Of a DNA stretch of 55,209 bases, positions 46,577-54,704 are shown one piece after another (position 1 is the first letter of the stretch; the number at the start of each line of letters is the position of its first letter). Below the pieces are notes generated by a model. That model searched no databases, was not told where the DNA came from, and saw nothing but the letters and a program-made list of their open reading frames with translations. This stretch comes from Planktomarina sp. Lineage in GTDB: Bacteria; Pseudomonadota; Alphaproteobacteria; Rhodobacterales; Rhodobacteraceae. The position numbers were made by a program, and so were the translations under genes. The DNA lies in NCBI GenBank assembly GCA_020630015.1, contig JAHDCF010000015.1, positions 1 to 55,209 of the forward strand, written 5' to 3'.

Positions 46577-47164
46577 TTAGGCCTTCTTTGCCGCTGGTTT
46601 GCGCGCCGCGGGCTTTTTTGCGGCGGCTGTTTTGGCGGCTGGTTTCTTCGCGGCGGGTTTCTTGGCCGCAGCTGTTTTTGCCGTGGGTTTCTTGGCCGCT
46701 GGCTTCTGCGTCGCTGGCTTCTTTGCGGCAGGTTTTTTGGGGGCGGGTTTTGTATCCGCCTTGGCCTTGGCCGCCTCCGAAAATGCTTTGCCCTGTGCTT
46801 CGGCTGCGGCGTTGGCCTCTTCCACCTGTTTGCGGCGGGCATCGGCCTCGGCCTTTACCTTATCGGCGGCGGCTTTGCGATCCGCGGCCAGTTTTTCGGT
46901 CTCTGATCCGGGTTTATAGCTTGTCCAAGCTTTGGTCGGCTCTTTCACGACATTCCCGATGGAATTCACACTGTCGACGGCATCTTTCATACCCGCCTGA
47001 TCGGCAGCGTCGTTCATGGCGCTTGAAAATTCGCGCGCCATGCCCCTTGCTTTGCCCACAAAGGTGCCCAGCTTGCGAAACATAACTGGAAGCTCTTTTG
47101 GCCCCACGACGATTAATGCGACAATGGCAACGATGGCCATCTCCGCCCAGCCCATACCAAACAT
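46577..47164 (-). CDS. tatB: TatB with a long Lys/Ala/Pro-rich C-terminal tail
   Basis: Single-helix translocase subunit, 195 aa. The N-terminus MFGMGWAEMAIVAIVALIVVGPKELPVMFRKLG is typical of TatB. Residues about 130-195 are repeats of AAKKP, AAKTA and APKKP units, like a histone H1 or bacterial HU-extension tail, with no acidic residues. The repeat makes the DNA at 46577-46740 repetitive. TatB tails vary widely between species; this one is unusually basic. Confidence 0.92.
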   Translation of the reverse strand: MFGMGWAEMAIVAIVALIVVGPKELPVMFRKLGTFVGKARGMAREFSSAMNDAADQAGMKDAVDSVNSIGNVVKEPTKAWTSYKPGSETEKLAADRKAAADKVKAEADARRKQVEEANAAAEAQGKAFSEAAKAKADTKPAPKKPAAKKPATQKPAAKKPTAKTAAAKKPAAKKPAAKTAAAKKPAARKPAAKKA

Positions 47165-47201
47165 GGCGGCGGTCCTTTCTCAGAAGGTCAGATCAAATGG
47201 C

Positions 47202-47429
47202 TCAGACTTTGTCTTTGTCTTCTTCTGGTGTCACGTCTTTGGCCTCTTCGGCGGCGGCGTCTTCCAGCTCTTTTTTGCCGTCATCAACGCCTTTCTTAAA
47301 GGCCGTGATACCTTTGCCAACTTCGCCCATCATGGCTGAAATCTTGCCGCGTCCAAACAACACCAGCACCACAACAGCGATCAACAGCATGCCGGGCACA
47401 CCGATATTTTGAATAAACATAGGAGTCAT
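47202..47429 (-). CDS. tatA: TatA
   Basis: Pore-forming subunit of the Tat system, 75 aa: a short N-terminus, one helix ([18 protein letters not shown]), an amphipathic helix ([15 protein letters not shown]) and an acidic tail. ATG 47427-47429 (MTPMFIQN) has AAGGA 9 bases upstream, which excludes the longer frame to 47456. First gene of tatA-tatB-tatC-DUF815, divergent from a WYL regulator. Confidence 0.93.
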   Translation of the reverse strand: MTPMFIQNIGVPGMLLIAVVVLVLFGRGKISAMMGEVGKGITAFKKGVDDGKKELEDAAAEEAKDVTPEEDKDKV

Positions 47430-47556
47430 GTCAGATGTCCTTTTCCTTAAACTCAACGCTCAGATAAGCGCTGCAGCGCAGCAGGGAAAGCGGCGCAGAC
47501 AGGTTTTCTTTGCCTTCGGGCCCCTCTCCTGCCATTATCCTGTCAGGAGGGGTGCA
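47430..47556. promoter_or_regulatory. Divergent intergenic region tatA / WYL regulator
   Basis: A 127-base gap with both promoters. It contains a perfect 12-base palindrome GCGCTGCAGCGC (47467-47478). The WYL gene has GGAGGGG as ribosome binding site. Confidence 0.4.
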
Positions 47557-48219
47557 ATGGCCCGAAAAGACAGACTGTATGACTTGATCCAGATACTCAA
47601 AGATGGCGGGCTGCACCTCGCTGAAGATCTGGCCAAAACGGTGGGGGTGTCGTTGCGCACCTTGTATCGGGATATGGAAACTTTGCAGGCCTCAGGCGTG
47701 CCGGTGCGGGGCGAACGGGGTGTTGGATATCAAATCACCGCCGCCTACACCCTGCCCGCCTTGAACCTGACGCGGACGGAACTCGAAGCCCTGCACCTTG
47801 GGTTGGCGGCTGTTGGCGAAGCCCAAGACGAAGAATTGGCCCAAGCGGCCCAGGCCTTGGCGGCGCGCATTGATGGCGTTCTGCCCGAAGATCGGGCCGC
47901 CGCATCAGGTTGGAACTTCGCCACCTATCCCTTTGCCGATGCGGTGCGCGGGTTTCGCCATATGCCGCCCCTGAGACAGGCAATCCGCACCCAACAAAAG
48001 ATGATCATATCAGGCCCAGATGGGGATCAAACCATTCGCCCCTTGGGATTGGATTACTGGGGGCGGGTCTGGACGTTGGCGTGTTGGTGCGAAACCAAAG
48101 GTCAATTCGACACATTACGGGTGGATCAATTGTCCGATGCAAAACCACTGCCCGCCGGATTTGTGGATGAACCGGGTAAGACTCTTGTGGATTATTTGGC
48201 AGACCGTGGGAAAACGTGA
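47557..48219 (+). CDS. HTH-WYL transcriptional regulator
   Basis: A 220-aa regulator of the YafY/DeoR-like type: an N-terminal helix-turn-helix (LAEDLAKTVGVSLRTLYRDME) and a WYL ligand domain (RPLGLDYWGRVWTLACWCE). ATG 47557 has GGAGGGG upstream. Its 3' end overlaps the convergent ABC ATPase gene by 28 bases. Ligand and targets are unknown. Confidence 0.88.
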   Translation: MARKDRLYDLIQILKDGGLHLAEDLAKTVGVSLRTLYRDMETLQASGVPVRGERGVGYQITAAYTLPALNLTRTELEALHLGLAAVGEAQDEELAQAAQALAARIDGVLPEDRAAASGWNFATYPFADAVRGFRHMPPLRQAIRTQQKMIISGPDGDQTIRPLGLDYWGRVWTLACWCETKGQFDTLRVDQLSDAKPLPAGFVDEPGKTLVDYLADRGKT

Positions 48220-49268
48220 CAATATCTGCGCGGCGCCATCAACCAAAATGGGGTGTCGGGCTTTGGCAAAAACACCGAAGGCACACTGGCCGTCAGGGTA
48301 TTTCCATCTTCAAGCCGGAAATCGACCAATGATTGATGCCCCAAAAACCGGGCACGTGTCACAAAGGCATGCGCGGCGGCCCCCATCGCATCGGTTTCGC
48401 GTGGGCCATGGCCGGCCCGATCAAATTCGATCTTCACATGTTGGGGCCGGATAACAATTTCAACTTCGGTGCCATCCGCGTGGCCGGGCGCAAAGAATGT
48501 GCCAAAAGGCGTCTGCGCGAGCGATCCTTGAAGTGTTGCGTTTAACACATTGATATCACTAAAGAACGCAGCTGCTTCACAATCCACTGGCGTATTGTAA
48601 ATCGTGTATGGCGTGCCTTTTTGCACGATCCGCCCATTGCGCATCAACGCAATTTCATCGGCCATTTTCATGGCCTCGCTTGGATCATGGGTCACCATTA
48701 ATACGGCGGTGCCTTCTTCGCGCAGCACGTTTAACGTGCTTTCGCGCACTTCGTCGCGCAATCTGTCATCAAGGCCAGAAAAGGGTTCATCCAACAACAT
48801 GATCTTGGGTTTGGGGGCCACGGCACGGGCCAAGGCAACCCGTTGTTGTTCCCCACCCGACAATTCATGGGGCATCTTATCGGCATACCCATCCAAATCG
48901 ACACGGGCCAACAAACGTTCTGCCTCGGCGCGTTGTTGGCGTTTGGGGCCGGTCAACCCAAAGGCCACGTTGCGCCAAACACACAGATGCGGGAACAGGG
49001 CAAAATCTTGAAACATCAAGCCGATGCTGCGCCCTTCGGGTGGGGTCGTGTTCACCCCATCGCACATCAATTGGCCATCCACATAAATTGATCCGCTGTC
49101 TTGCGCCTCTACCCCTGCGACGATGCGCAAGGTGGTGGATTTTCCGCACCCCGACGGGCCCAGCAAACATGTCACCTGCCCGGGCAACAATGACAAAGAC
49201 ACATCGCGCACCGCAGGTGCACCACCAAACGTGCAATTGATGTGTTGTATGTCCAGGCGCGGGGTCAT
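48192..49268 (-). CDS. FbpC-like ABC transporter ATP-binding protein (solitary)
   Basis: A 358-aa ATPase of the Fe3+/spermidine/sulfate-type importer class. Walker A is GPSGCGKS (residues 37-44), the signature LSGGEQQRVALARA, Walker B IMLLDEPFSGLDD, with a C-terminal TOBE-like regulatory region. It fits FbpC (iron) proteins best. No permease or binding protein lies nearby, so it serves a transporter encoded elsewhere. A 31-bp inverted repeat abuts its ATG and there is no ribosome binding site. Confidence 0.85.
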   Translation of the reverse strand: MTPRLDIQHINCTFGGAPAVRDVSLSLLPGQVTCLLGPSGCGKSTTLRIVAGVEAQDSGSIYVDGQLMCDGVNTTPPEGRSIGLMFQDFALFPHLCVWRNVAFGLTGPKRQQRAEAERLLARVDLDGYADKMPHELSGGEQQRVALARAVAPKPKIMLLDEPFSGLDDRLRDEVRESTLNVLREEGTAVLMVTHDPSEAMKMADEIALMRNGRIVQKGTPYTIYNTPVDCEAAAFFSDINVLNATLQGSLAQTPFGTFFAPGHADGTEVEIVIRPQHVKIEFDRAGHGPRETDAMGAAAHAFVTRARFLGHQSLVDFRLEDGNTLTASVPSVFLPKPDTPFWLMAPRRYCHVFPRSAK

Positions 49269-49270
49269 GG

Positions 49271-49301
49271 GGTAAGCCTAACTAAAATAGTCAGGCTTAC
49301 C
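49271..49301. promoter_or_regulatory. 31-bp inverted repeat abutting the start of the ABC ATPase gene
   Basis: Outer arms GGTAAGCCT and AGGCTTACC (9 bp, perfect), one mismatch, then ACTA and TAGT around AAA. It ends 2 bases before the ATG on the minus strand. No T-run follows, so it is not a terminator for arsM. It is more likely an operator, perhaps metal-linked, or an RNA hairpin next to the start codon. Confidence 0.75.
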
Positions 49302-49319
49302 TATGATGCATTGGCCTAC

Positions 49320-50360
49320 TTAGCAACAGGAAGCCTCGTCCGCCTCGGCCTCAAACGGGGATCCCGCACCACATCCCTCGAAAATGCCGTAATGGGTGCT
49401 GAAATCACCGATGAACTCGAAATGCTTTGCAAACCGTGTGTCCGCCAGCATTTTCCATGTGTTCCCACATACGGCAAACACCTTGCCGGTTTCGATGCTG
49501 TGATGCCCATCCAAGGGCAAGGCATGGGGGCAATGTTCAATCGTGCCTTTGTAAATCACCGCTTGCCCATAATCTTCGCAATCGGTTTCCAGCCCGTCCA
49601 GTTTCCACAAACGGTATGTGGCAGATGTGAATTTTAGGGGGGCGACGGCCTCTTCCAAGATTGGGTTTTCGATGGTGATCGGACGATGCGTGACCAAACG
49701 GGGGTCATCAAACCCCGCGCGTTTGGCAAATGTCAGGAAATCATTCCAATAGAGCGCCCCCGACAGGCATTCACCATACAACACTTCGTCTTTCGCCATC
49801 GCCTCTGGCACGCGGCGATCGGCGTAAACATCGCTGAAATACATCTCACCGCCCGGCTTCAACAGGTGATATGCCCCGCGCAAGACTGCCTCTTTATCCG
49901 TGGCCAAATTCACAACGCAGTTGGAAACGATGATGTCGAAACTGCCCGGTTCAAGCGGCAGATCCTGCAGATTTTCGATAAAGCCTTTGTGAAATTCCAC
50001 ATTTGACTTGGCATGGCCAAAAACATCGCGGTGATAATCTTGATATTCACGCGCCACCGACAGCTGTTCATCGGTCATATCCACACCAACAACAAAGCCA
50101 TCTTCGCCAACCAGACTGGACAAGGCATAAACATCCCGTCCGGCACCACAGCCCAAATCCAAAATGCGCATGCCTTTCAAGGCTTCGGGTGCGATCAATC
50201 CGCATCCATAATACCGCATCAAAACTTCGTCATGCACCTGCGCCAGAACCTTTTTCAGCCAAGTGGGCATCTCTGCTGGTTCGCAGCAAGCATTGGTTTG
50301 CAGATCTGCCGAAGATTGCAACACTTTGCCGTAATAATCTTGAACGTTTTCGTGTTTCAT
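49320..50360 (-). CDS. arsM: Arsenite S-adenosylmethyltransferase
   Basis: Methylates As(III) using SAM, giving volatile or less toxic forms. The 346-aa protein has SAM motif DLGCGAGRDV and the arsenic-binding cysteines: C148 (SNCVVNL) and C198 (GECLSGALY), equivalent to the two catalytic cysteines of algal ArsM, plus C25-C26 (NACCEPAEMP) and a C-terminal ASCC. ATG 50360 (MKHENVQDYY) has AAGGA upstream. No arsR or arsenite pump is nearby. Confidence 0.92.
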   Translation of the reverse strand: MKHENVQDYYGKVLQSSADLQTNACCEPAEMPTWLKKVLAQVHDEVLMRYYGCGLIAPEALKGMRILDLGCGAGRDVYALSSLVGEDGFVVGVDMTDEQLSVAREYQDYHRDVFGHAKSNVEFHKGFIENLQDLPLEPGSFDIIVSNCVVNLATDKEAVLRGAYHLLKPGGEMYFSDVYADRRVPEAMAKDEVLYGECLSGALYWNDFLTFAKRAGFDDPRLVTHRPITIENPILEEAVAPLKFTSATYRLWKLDGLETDCEDYGQAVIYKGTIEHCPHALPLDGHHSIETGKVFAVCGNTWKMLADTRFAKHFEFIGDFSTHYGIFEGCGAGSPFEAEADEASCC

Positions 50361-50459
50361 CGGTTTGGATCCTTTTGCCGTTTCTTCGCAACTAGCGCCG
50401 GAAACCATGCGGGTCCAGACATTCTGATCGCTGTCACATCCATGTGAAGAAGGCCTTGA

Positions 50460-51575
50460 TCAAATGAGCTCAAAATCGGCCTGTTTCAAGACATTTCCAT
50501 TCACCTGAATGGCGATGGATTGCACGCCAGGATACAGGGTAAATGTTGATGCACCTGCCTTCAGCTTGTGCTTCTTTTTCAGCGTAACAGGTTTGCCAGG
50601 CTGGACGATTATATCCTTCATTTTGAACACCTTAGGGGACAATATTCCATCTGATTTCTTTAGGTGAAGCGCGTAATCCAAAATAACGGGTTCTTGGGTG
50701 GGGCTGTGCAATGTGACTTCGAATTCAAGGGCATCCCCAATTTTTACGGACGGCGTTATGATCTTTAAGTCCGCGGAAACATCTGCGTCTGATCTATACC
50801 CCAGATGTGTAAGCGCGCGCGGGTGACCGGCCTTGATCAAAGTGCGCAAGGCATGGCGGCGCATCCAAGTCAGTTCTTTGGCGGATTGGCGCGCGGCGCT
50901 TTGCCAATTTTCCAACCGGTCAATCACCGCATCAGGTGCAAATTTAGATATATCATTCAGATGGTTGGCGACCGATCTTGTTACAAACCTGGCCTCATCC
51001 GCGTGCAGGATATCCAGATATTGCAACGGCAACATGGGATCGATGTCGATCTTTTTAGCCCAAGGCAAACGCGGGCGGGTTCCCTCACTAACCAAGCGGC
51101 GCACGTGATAATTTTCATCCCTTGCCCAATCGTGCAACCGCGCCAAAGTGATATCCGGGTGGGCGTTCAAAAAGGGGCGGATGTAAAATTCCATCGAAAA
51201 CCGCTGTGTTGCGGCATACAGCAAATCCAAGGCGCGCTCTACATGGTTCATACCATGACGCACGGTCAAAATGCCCGGAACGGCGTGAATGAAATGGCCA
51301 AAATCATCGTCCCGCAAACTGGGGTCCAGCCCGGCGGGCATCGCCGCTTGCAACTGATCTGCCATGGTGGGAAAATCGTCTGCCAGTTGCCGTTCGATGC
51401 AATCGGCGATCCATTCCAATCGATCCAACAGTTCCCGCCCCTGCAGGCCGGGAACCGCCGTCTTAAGGAATGTGTTCGCCTTAAACCCGGGCACGCCACT
51501 TGCAAATTCCGTGGCCAATTGGCCCAGTGTTTCAGGGTTAAACAGATGGTCTTTCAGGCTGAATTTTTCTGCCAT
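50460..51575 (-). CDS. alkC: DNA alkylation repair protein, AlkC type
   Basis: HEAT-like-repeat DNA glycosylase for alkylated bases, 371 aa. The segment DENYHVRRLVSEGTRPRLPWA is typical of AlkC/AlkD-like proteins. Residues about 285-371 are beta-rich (Ig-like), as described for AlkC. ATG 51573-51575 shares a base with the SDR stop, so it is translationally coupled to that gene. A longer frame to 51650 is inside the SDR gene. Confidence 0.85.
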   Translation of the reverse strand: MAEKFSLKDHLFNPETLGQLATEFASGVPGFKANTFLKTAVPGLQGRELLDRLEWIADCIERQLADDFPTMADQLQAAMPAGLDPSLRDDDFGHFIHAVPGILTVRHGMNHVERALDLLYAATQRFSMEFYIRPFLNAHPDITLARLHDWARDENYHVRRLVSEGTRPRLPWAKKIDIDPMLPLQYLDILHADEARFVTRSVANHLNDISKFAPDAVIDRLENWQSAARQSAKELTWMRRHALRTLIKAGHPRALTHLGYRSDADVSADLKIITPSVKIGDALEFEVTLHSPTQEPVILDYALHLKKSDGILSPKVFKMKDIIVQPGKPVTLKKKHKLKAGASTFTLYPGVQSIAIQVNGNVLKQADFELI

Positions 51576-52351
51576 CAGATGGTCGCGTTTGTGCCGCCGC
51601 CGTCCAGCAAGATGTTTTGCCCGACGATGAACCCTGCATGTTGACTGCACAAAAATGCGCAGGCCGCACCAAATTCAGCCGCCGTGCCATAACGGCGTGC
51701 GGGAATGCCCGCTTGGCGTTGGGCGGTGGCTTCTTCCATTGTGATCCCTTGGGCCTTCATAACGCCCGTGTCCAGCGATACCGCCCGGTCGGTGGCATGA
51801 ATGCCCGGCAACAGGTTGTTGATGGTAACACCCTTTTCGGCCACCTGACGCGCGGTCCCCGCGACATATCCTGTCAGGCCCGTGCGGGCCGCATTGGAAA
51901 GGCCCAACACAGGAATGGGTGCTTTGACCGATTGGCTGGTGATGTTCACCACCCGGCCCCAACCCCGTTCCATCATGCCCGGCAATGATGCTTTCATCAG
52001 GGCAATCGGCGTCAACATATTCGCATCCAAGGCGGCGATGAAATCTTCGCGATTCCAATCATGCCACATGCCGGGTGGTGGTCCGCCTGCGTTTGTCACC
52101 AAAATGTCGATCTGGCCCGCCGCCTGCAGCACCTGTTTTTGCCCTTCGGCCGTGGTCACATCACAGGCCACGGCGGTGACATCCACACCATAGGCACGCA
52201 ATTCCTCTGCTGTGGCCTCCAATGCCTCTGCCCCGCGGGCGTTCAAAGTGACGTGTACACCTTCTGCGGCCAAGGCTTCTGCGCATCCGCGCCCCAACCC
52301 TTTGGACGAGGCACATACCAACGCGCGTTTTCCAGCAATTCCCAAATCCAT
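51575..52351 (-). CDS. SDR family protein lacking the canonical Tyr-Lys pair
   Basis: A 258-aa protein with an SDR fold: cofactor motif CASSKGLGRG and NAGG. The active site region reads PIPVLGLSNAARTGLTG: the canonical Tyr is replaced by Leu and the Lys by Arg. A subgroup of FabG-like SDRs lacks the Tyr, so this is probably a family trait, but catalysis by the usual route seems unlikely. ATG 52351 has AGGGGGA upstream. Coupled to alkC. Confidence 0.82.
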   Translation of the reverse strand: MDLGIAGKRALVCASSKGLGRGCAEALAAEGVHVTLNARGAEALEATAEELRAYGVDVTAVACDVTTAEGQKQVLQAAGQIDILVTNAGGPPPGMWHDWNREDFIAALDANMLTPIALMKASLPGMMERGWGRVVNITSQSVKAPIPVLGLSNAARTGLTGYVAGTARQVAEKGVTINNLLPGIHATDRAVSLDTGVMKAQGITMEEATAQRQAGIPARRYGTAAEFGAACAFLCSQHAGFIVGQNILLDGGGTNATI

Positions 52352-52484
52352 GGATGATATCCCCCTGCTCAAGCTAAAATCTGCGTATATTCCGGGATGG
52401 CTGCATGCGTCGTTGACGTGGCACCCCTGAGTTCATACCTTATGGGTGTCGGCTGCTGTTGGTCAACGCGGCAAAGAGGTATTC

Positions 52485-53477
52485 ATGTCATCATCCCCAA
52501 CCACGCCTTTGCGATCTTTGATGGTGTACCCATCAGAATGTGTCGTAGTCACCTCTGGCGCGAATTTTGGAGATGCGATTTCATTTGCCGATGAACTGAT
52601 CCTTGATGACATCTATCAAATTGACGCCGGTTCAAAGTCAACCTTGCTGTCGTTGACATTGATCACCGGTACAGAACGTTTCAAAGTCTCTGCCGAAACG
52701 GACATCGGAACCCCCGGCAATACCGTGCATCTTGATTGCGCGCTCACGCTTATGGCCCCAGACGGCACCACGTTTGAGGCGATGATCTTCGTTGAAGTCG
52801 AAGACAAAATGGCGATTGGCATTTACATGCTGCCGTTGGCGGATGTGTATCCCAAAACTGATTACCGTTTGGTGGGGATGACCCGCGAAGGGTCTATGAA
52901 ACGTTTGGCGCAAGCGGCGTCCGTATCATTCACCAAAGGCACCCACATCACCAAGGCCGACGGCAAGCAAGTCCCGATTGAGGATTTAAAGCCCGGCGAT
53001 ATGATCCTGACGCGCAACAATGGCCCGCAAGAATTGCAGTGGGTTGGGCAAGACACCACTCGCGCCGTTGGCGACTTTGCCCCGGTGCTGATCCGCCAAG
53101 GGGCCATGAACAACACGCGTGATTTGTTAATCAGCCCCGATCACCGCTTGTTTGTCTATCAACGGACGGACAAATTGGGGGCTGGTCGCAAACAAGTTAT
53201 GATAAAGGCGCGTCATTTGGTGAACGGCGATACCGTTGTGCGCCAAGAAGGCGGTTTTGTGGATTATTACCAGCTGTTGTTTAATAATCATTACATCGTT
53301 TACGCCGAGGGCATCGCCGCGGAATCCATGTTAGTGGATGACAGAACATCAGCCGCCCTGCCCGGCGATTTGGCAACCCAAGCCCACGACGACAGCCGCA
53401 CCCGCGACATAGAGGTGACGGACGTCAAAGACAGCAGCGATTTGGCACGAAAACTGCGAGAGGCGAGCAGCGGGTGA
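52485..53477 (+). CDS. Hint-domain protein with Ser in place of the nucleophilic Cys
   Basis: A 330-aa protein: an unrecognised N-terminal domain (1-145) and a Hint (hedgehog/intein) domain, about 147-310, with FTKGTHI, VPIEDLKPGDMILT, ISPDHRLF and NGDTVV. The residue at the splice/cleavage position is S148 (VSFTKGT); relatives usually have Cys. Ser can still act in some inteins. There is no obvious signal peptide. AGAGG lies 6 bases before ATG 52485. Such proteins are frequent in roseobacters, with unknown function. Confidence 0.85.
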   Translation: MSSSPTTPLRSLMVYPSECVVVTSGANFGDAISFADELILDDIYQIDAGSKSTLLSLTLITGTERFKVSAETDIGTPGNTVHLDCALTLMAPDGTTFEAMIFVEVEDKMAIGIYMLPLADVYPKTDYRLVGMTREGSMKRLAQAASVSFTKGTHITKADGKQVPIEDLKPGDMILTRNNGPQELQWVGQDTTRAVGDFAPVLIRQGAMNNTRDLLISPDHRLFVYQRTDKLGAGRKQVMIKARHLVNGDTVVRQEGGFVDYYQLLFNNHYIVYAEGIAAESMLVDDRTSAALPGDLATQAHDDSRTRDIEVTDVKDSSDLARKLREASSG

Positions 53478-53487
53478 GGTTCAGTAA

Positions 53488-54606
53488 TTGACTGACAGAA
53501 TTGACCTTCTTCGATTGCTTTTTTCGGGCGCAAATTTTTGGAATTCGTGGCGAAAACAAAACTCCGAAGTAATAGTTGATTTTGATGGGGTTGATTTTGG
53601 AAACAACACAGTTGTTGGAGCGGATTTATCAAGCTGTTTCATAATGAATTGCTCTTTTGTTGGTGCGAACTTCCGAAGTTGCGATTTTAGAAATTCTGAG
53701 CTGAATAATGGGAAGTTTGACGGTTCGGATTTTTCAAACTGCAATTTTTCAAAAGCCAATCTCGCAAGCGCCAAATTCAGAGGAACCCAACTAGCCGAAT
53801 GCAATTTTACCGGCGCAGGTTTGTTCAACACCGACTTTCGAAGTATTTTTCATGGGCCGCACTCTGCCAATGGCTTGCCAAAAGCAACGAATTTGAGAAG
53901 TACTGTAGGACTTTCTCAAGCGTCACTTGAAAATACAAAGGGTGATTGGCTTACAATTCTTCCGACAGGAGTTGAAAGACCGAAACATTGGGATGAGGAA
54001 CCCCAATCTAAAAAAACCAATGGTGCCAAAACGACTGTCGAACAAACGCTCAACGGTGCCAACGAAGAAGTGAATACAACAAATCGTTCGCAGCAATTTA
54101 GCCAAGCACAAATGCAGCCGACCGAAATCATCGCGTATTTGGTTGAACAAACACAAAATCAACTTGCAGACCACAAACGGACGCCAAAGCCAAATACGAA
54201 CGAAGGCTTGGCAGCCTATGAAAAACAAACTGGCTATTACGAAACTGTTATTACCAGTTTAGTCCAATTGTCGATGGTTATCCCGGAGCCGAAAAGCAAT
54301 TTACCGACCGAGGACGATATTAAGACCATTCGGCAAAAGTTACTGGATGCAGTGGCGATTTTGGATGGCGCGGTCGAAACGCTTCATCAAGGCAGGGGTC
54401 TCAAAAGTGATCTGTGGAGATTGGGTCTTGTCGGGGGTCTTGGTAGCCTTGCAATCTCGCTGGGCATTCCGGCGAATTTCGCCTTTGGAGTACCCGCAGC
54501 GATGTTCGGGGGCGCTCAGCTCAAATCGGCGGCTGTCGAGTTGATCAAACTCAAAAGAGGCGGCGACAATGACGGCGCAACTGAAGCCGATTCATCCGAT
54601 GCATAA
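53488..54606 (+). CDS. Pentapeptide-repeat protein with a C-terminal hydrophobic segment
   Basis: A 372-aa protein. Residues about 14-120 are pentapeptide repeats (GANFRSCDFRNSE, GSDFSNCNFSKANLASAKF), which form a right-handed beta-helix. Residues about 180-300 are polar and helical, 311-345 form one or two hydrophobic helices (LGLVGGLGSLAISLGIP), and the tail is charged. The start is TTG 53488 with no good ribosome binding site, 10 bases after the Hint gene. The gene is AT-richer than its neighbours, a sign of transfer. I do not recognise the full architecture. Confidence 0.75.
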   Translation: MTDRIDLLRLLFSGANFWNSWRKQNSEVIVDFDGVDFGNNTVVGADLSSCFIMNCSFVGANFRSCDFRNSELNNGKFDGSDFSNCNFSKANLASAKFRGTQLAECNFTGAGLFNTDFRSIFHGPHSANGLPKATNLRSTVGLSQASLENTKGDWLTILPTGVERPKHWDEEPQSKKTNGAKTTVEQTLNGANEEVNTTNRSQQFSQAQMQPTEIIAYLVEQTQNQLADHKRTPKPNTNEGLAAYEKQTGYYETVITSLVQLSMVIPEPKSNLPTEDDIKTIRQKLLDAVAILDGAVETLHQGRGLKSDLWRLGLVGGLGSLAISLGIPANFAFGVPAAMFGGAQLKSAAVELIKLKRGGDNDGATEADSSDA

Positions 54607-54704
54607 CGGAGGGCTGCGCCTGACCCTGGGTGGGTGCGAAGCGCCCTCCCGGGGGGAGGGTCGGGCGCGGTCCGGTGTTGCCACCGGTCCCAAAGCCCCC
54701 TCCC
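54607..54704. other. GC-rich structured gap
   Basis: Very GC-rich stretch between an AT-rich gene and the BrnA-like gene. It contains nested inverted repeats: GCGCCC with GGGCGC around CCCTCCC/GGGAGGG, and CCGGTG-TTGC-CACCGG. The convergent genes both end here, so it may act as a two-way transcription stop or a recombination scar. Confidence 0.45.

Noticed and set aside
46399-47085. Long Arg/Pro-rich plus-strand ORF (228 codons)
   Set aside because: It is the antisense shadow of tatC and the Lys/Ala repeat of tatB; low-complexity, no ribosome binding site.
49269-49319. Rho-independent terminator for arsM
   Set aside because: The inverted repeat has no following T-run on the minus strand and ends 2 bases from the next start codon.
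50805-51644. 279-codon plus-strand ORF
   Set aside because: Antisense to alkC; no ribosome binding site or motif.
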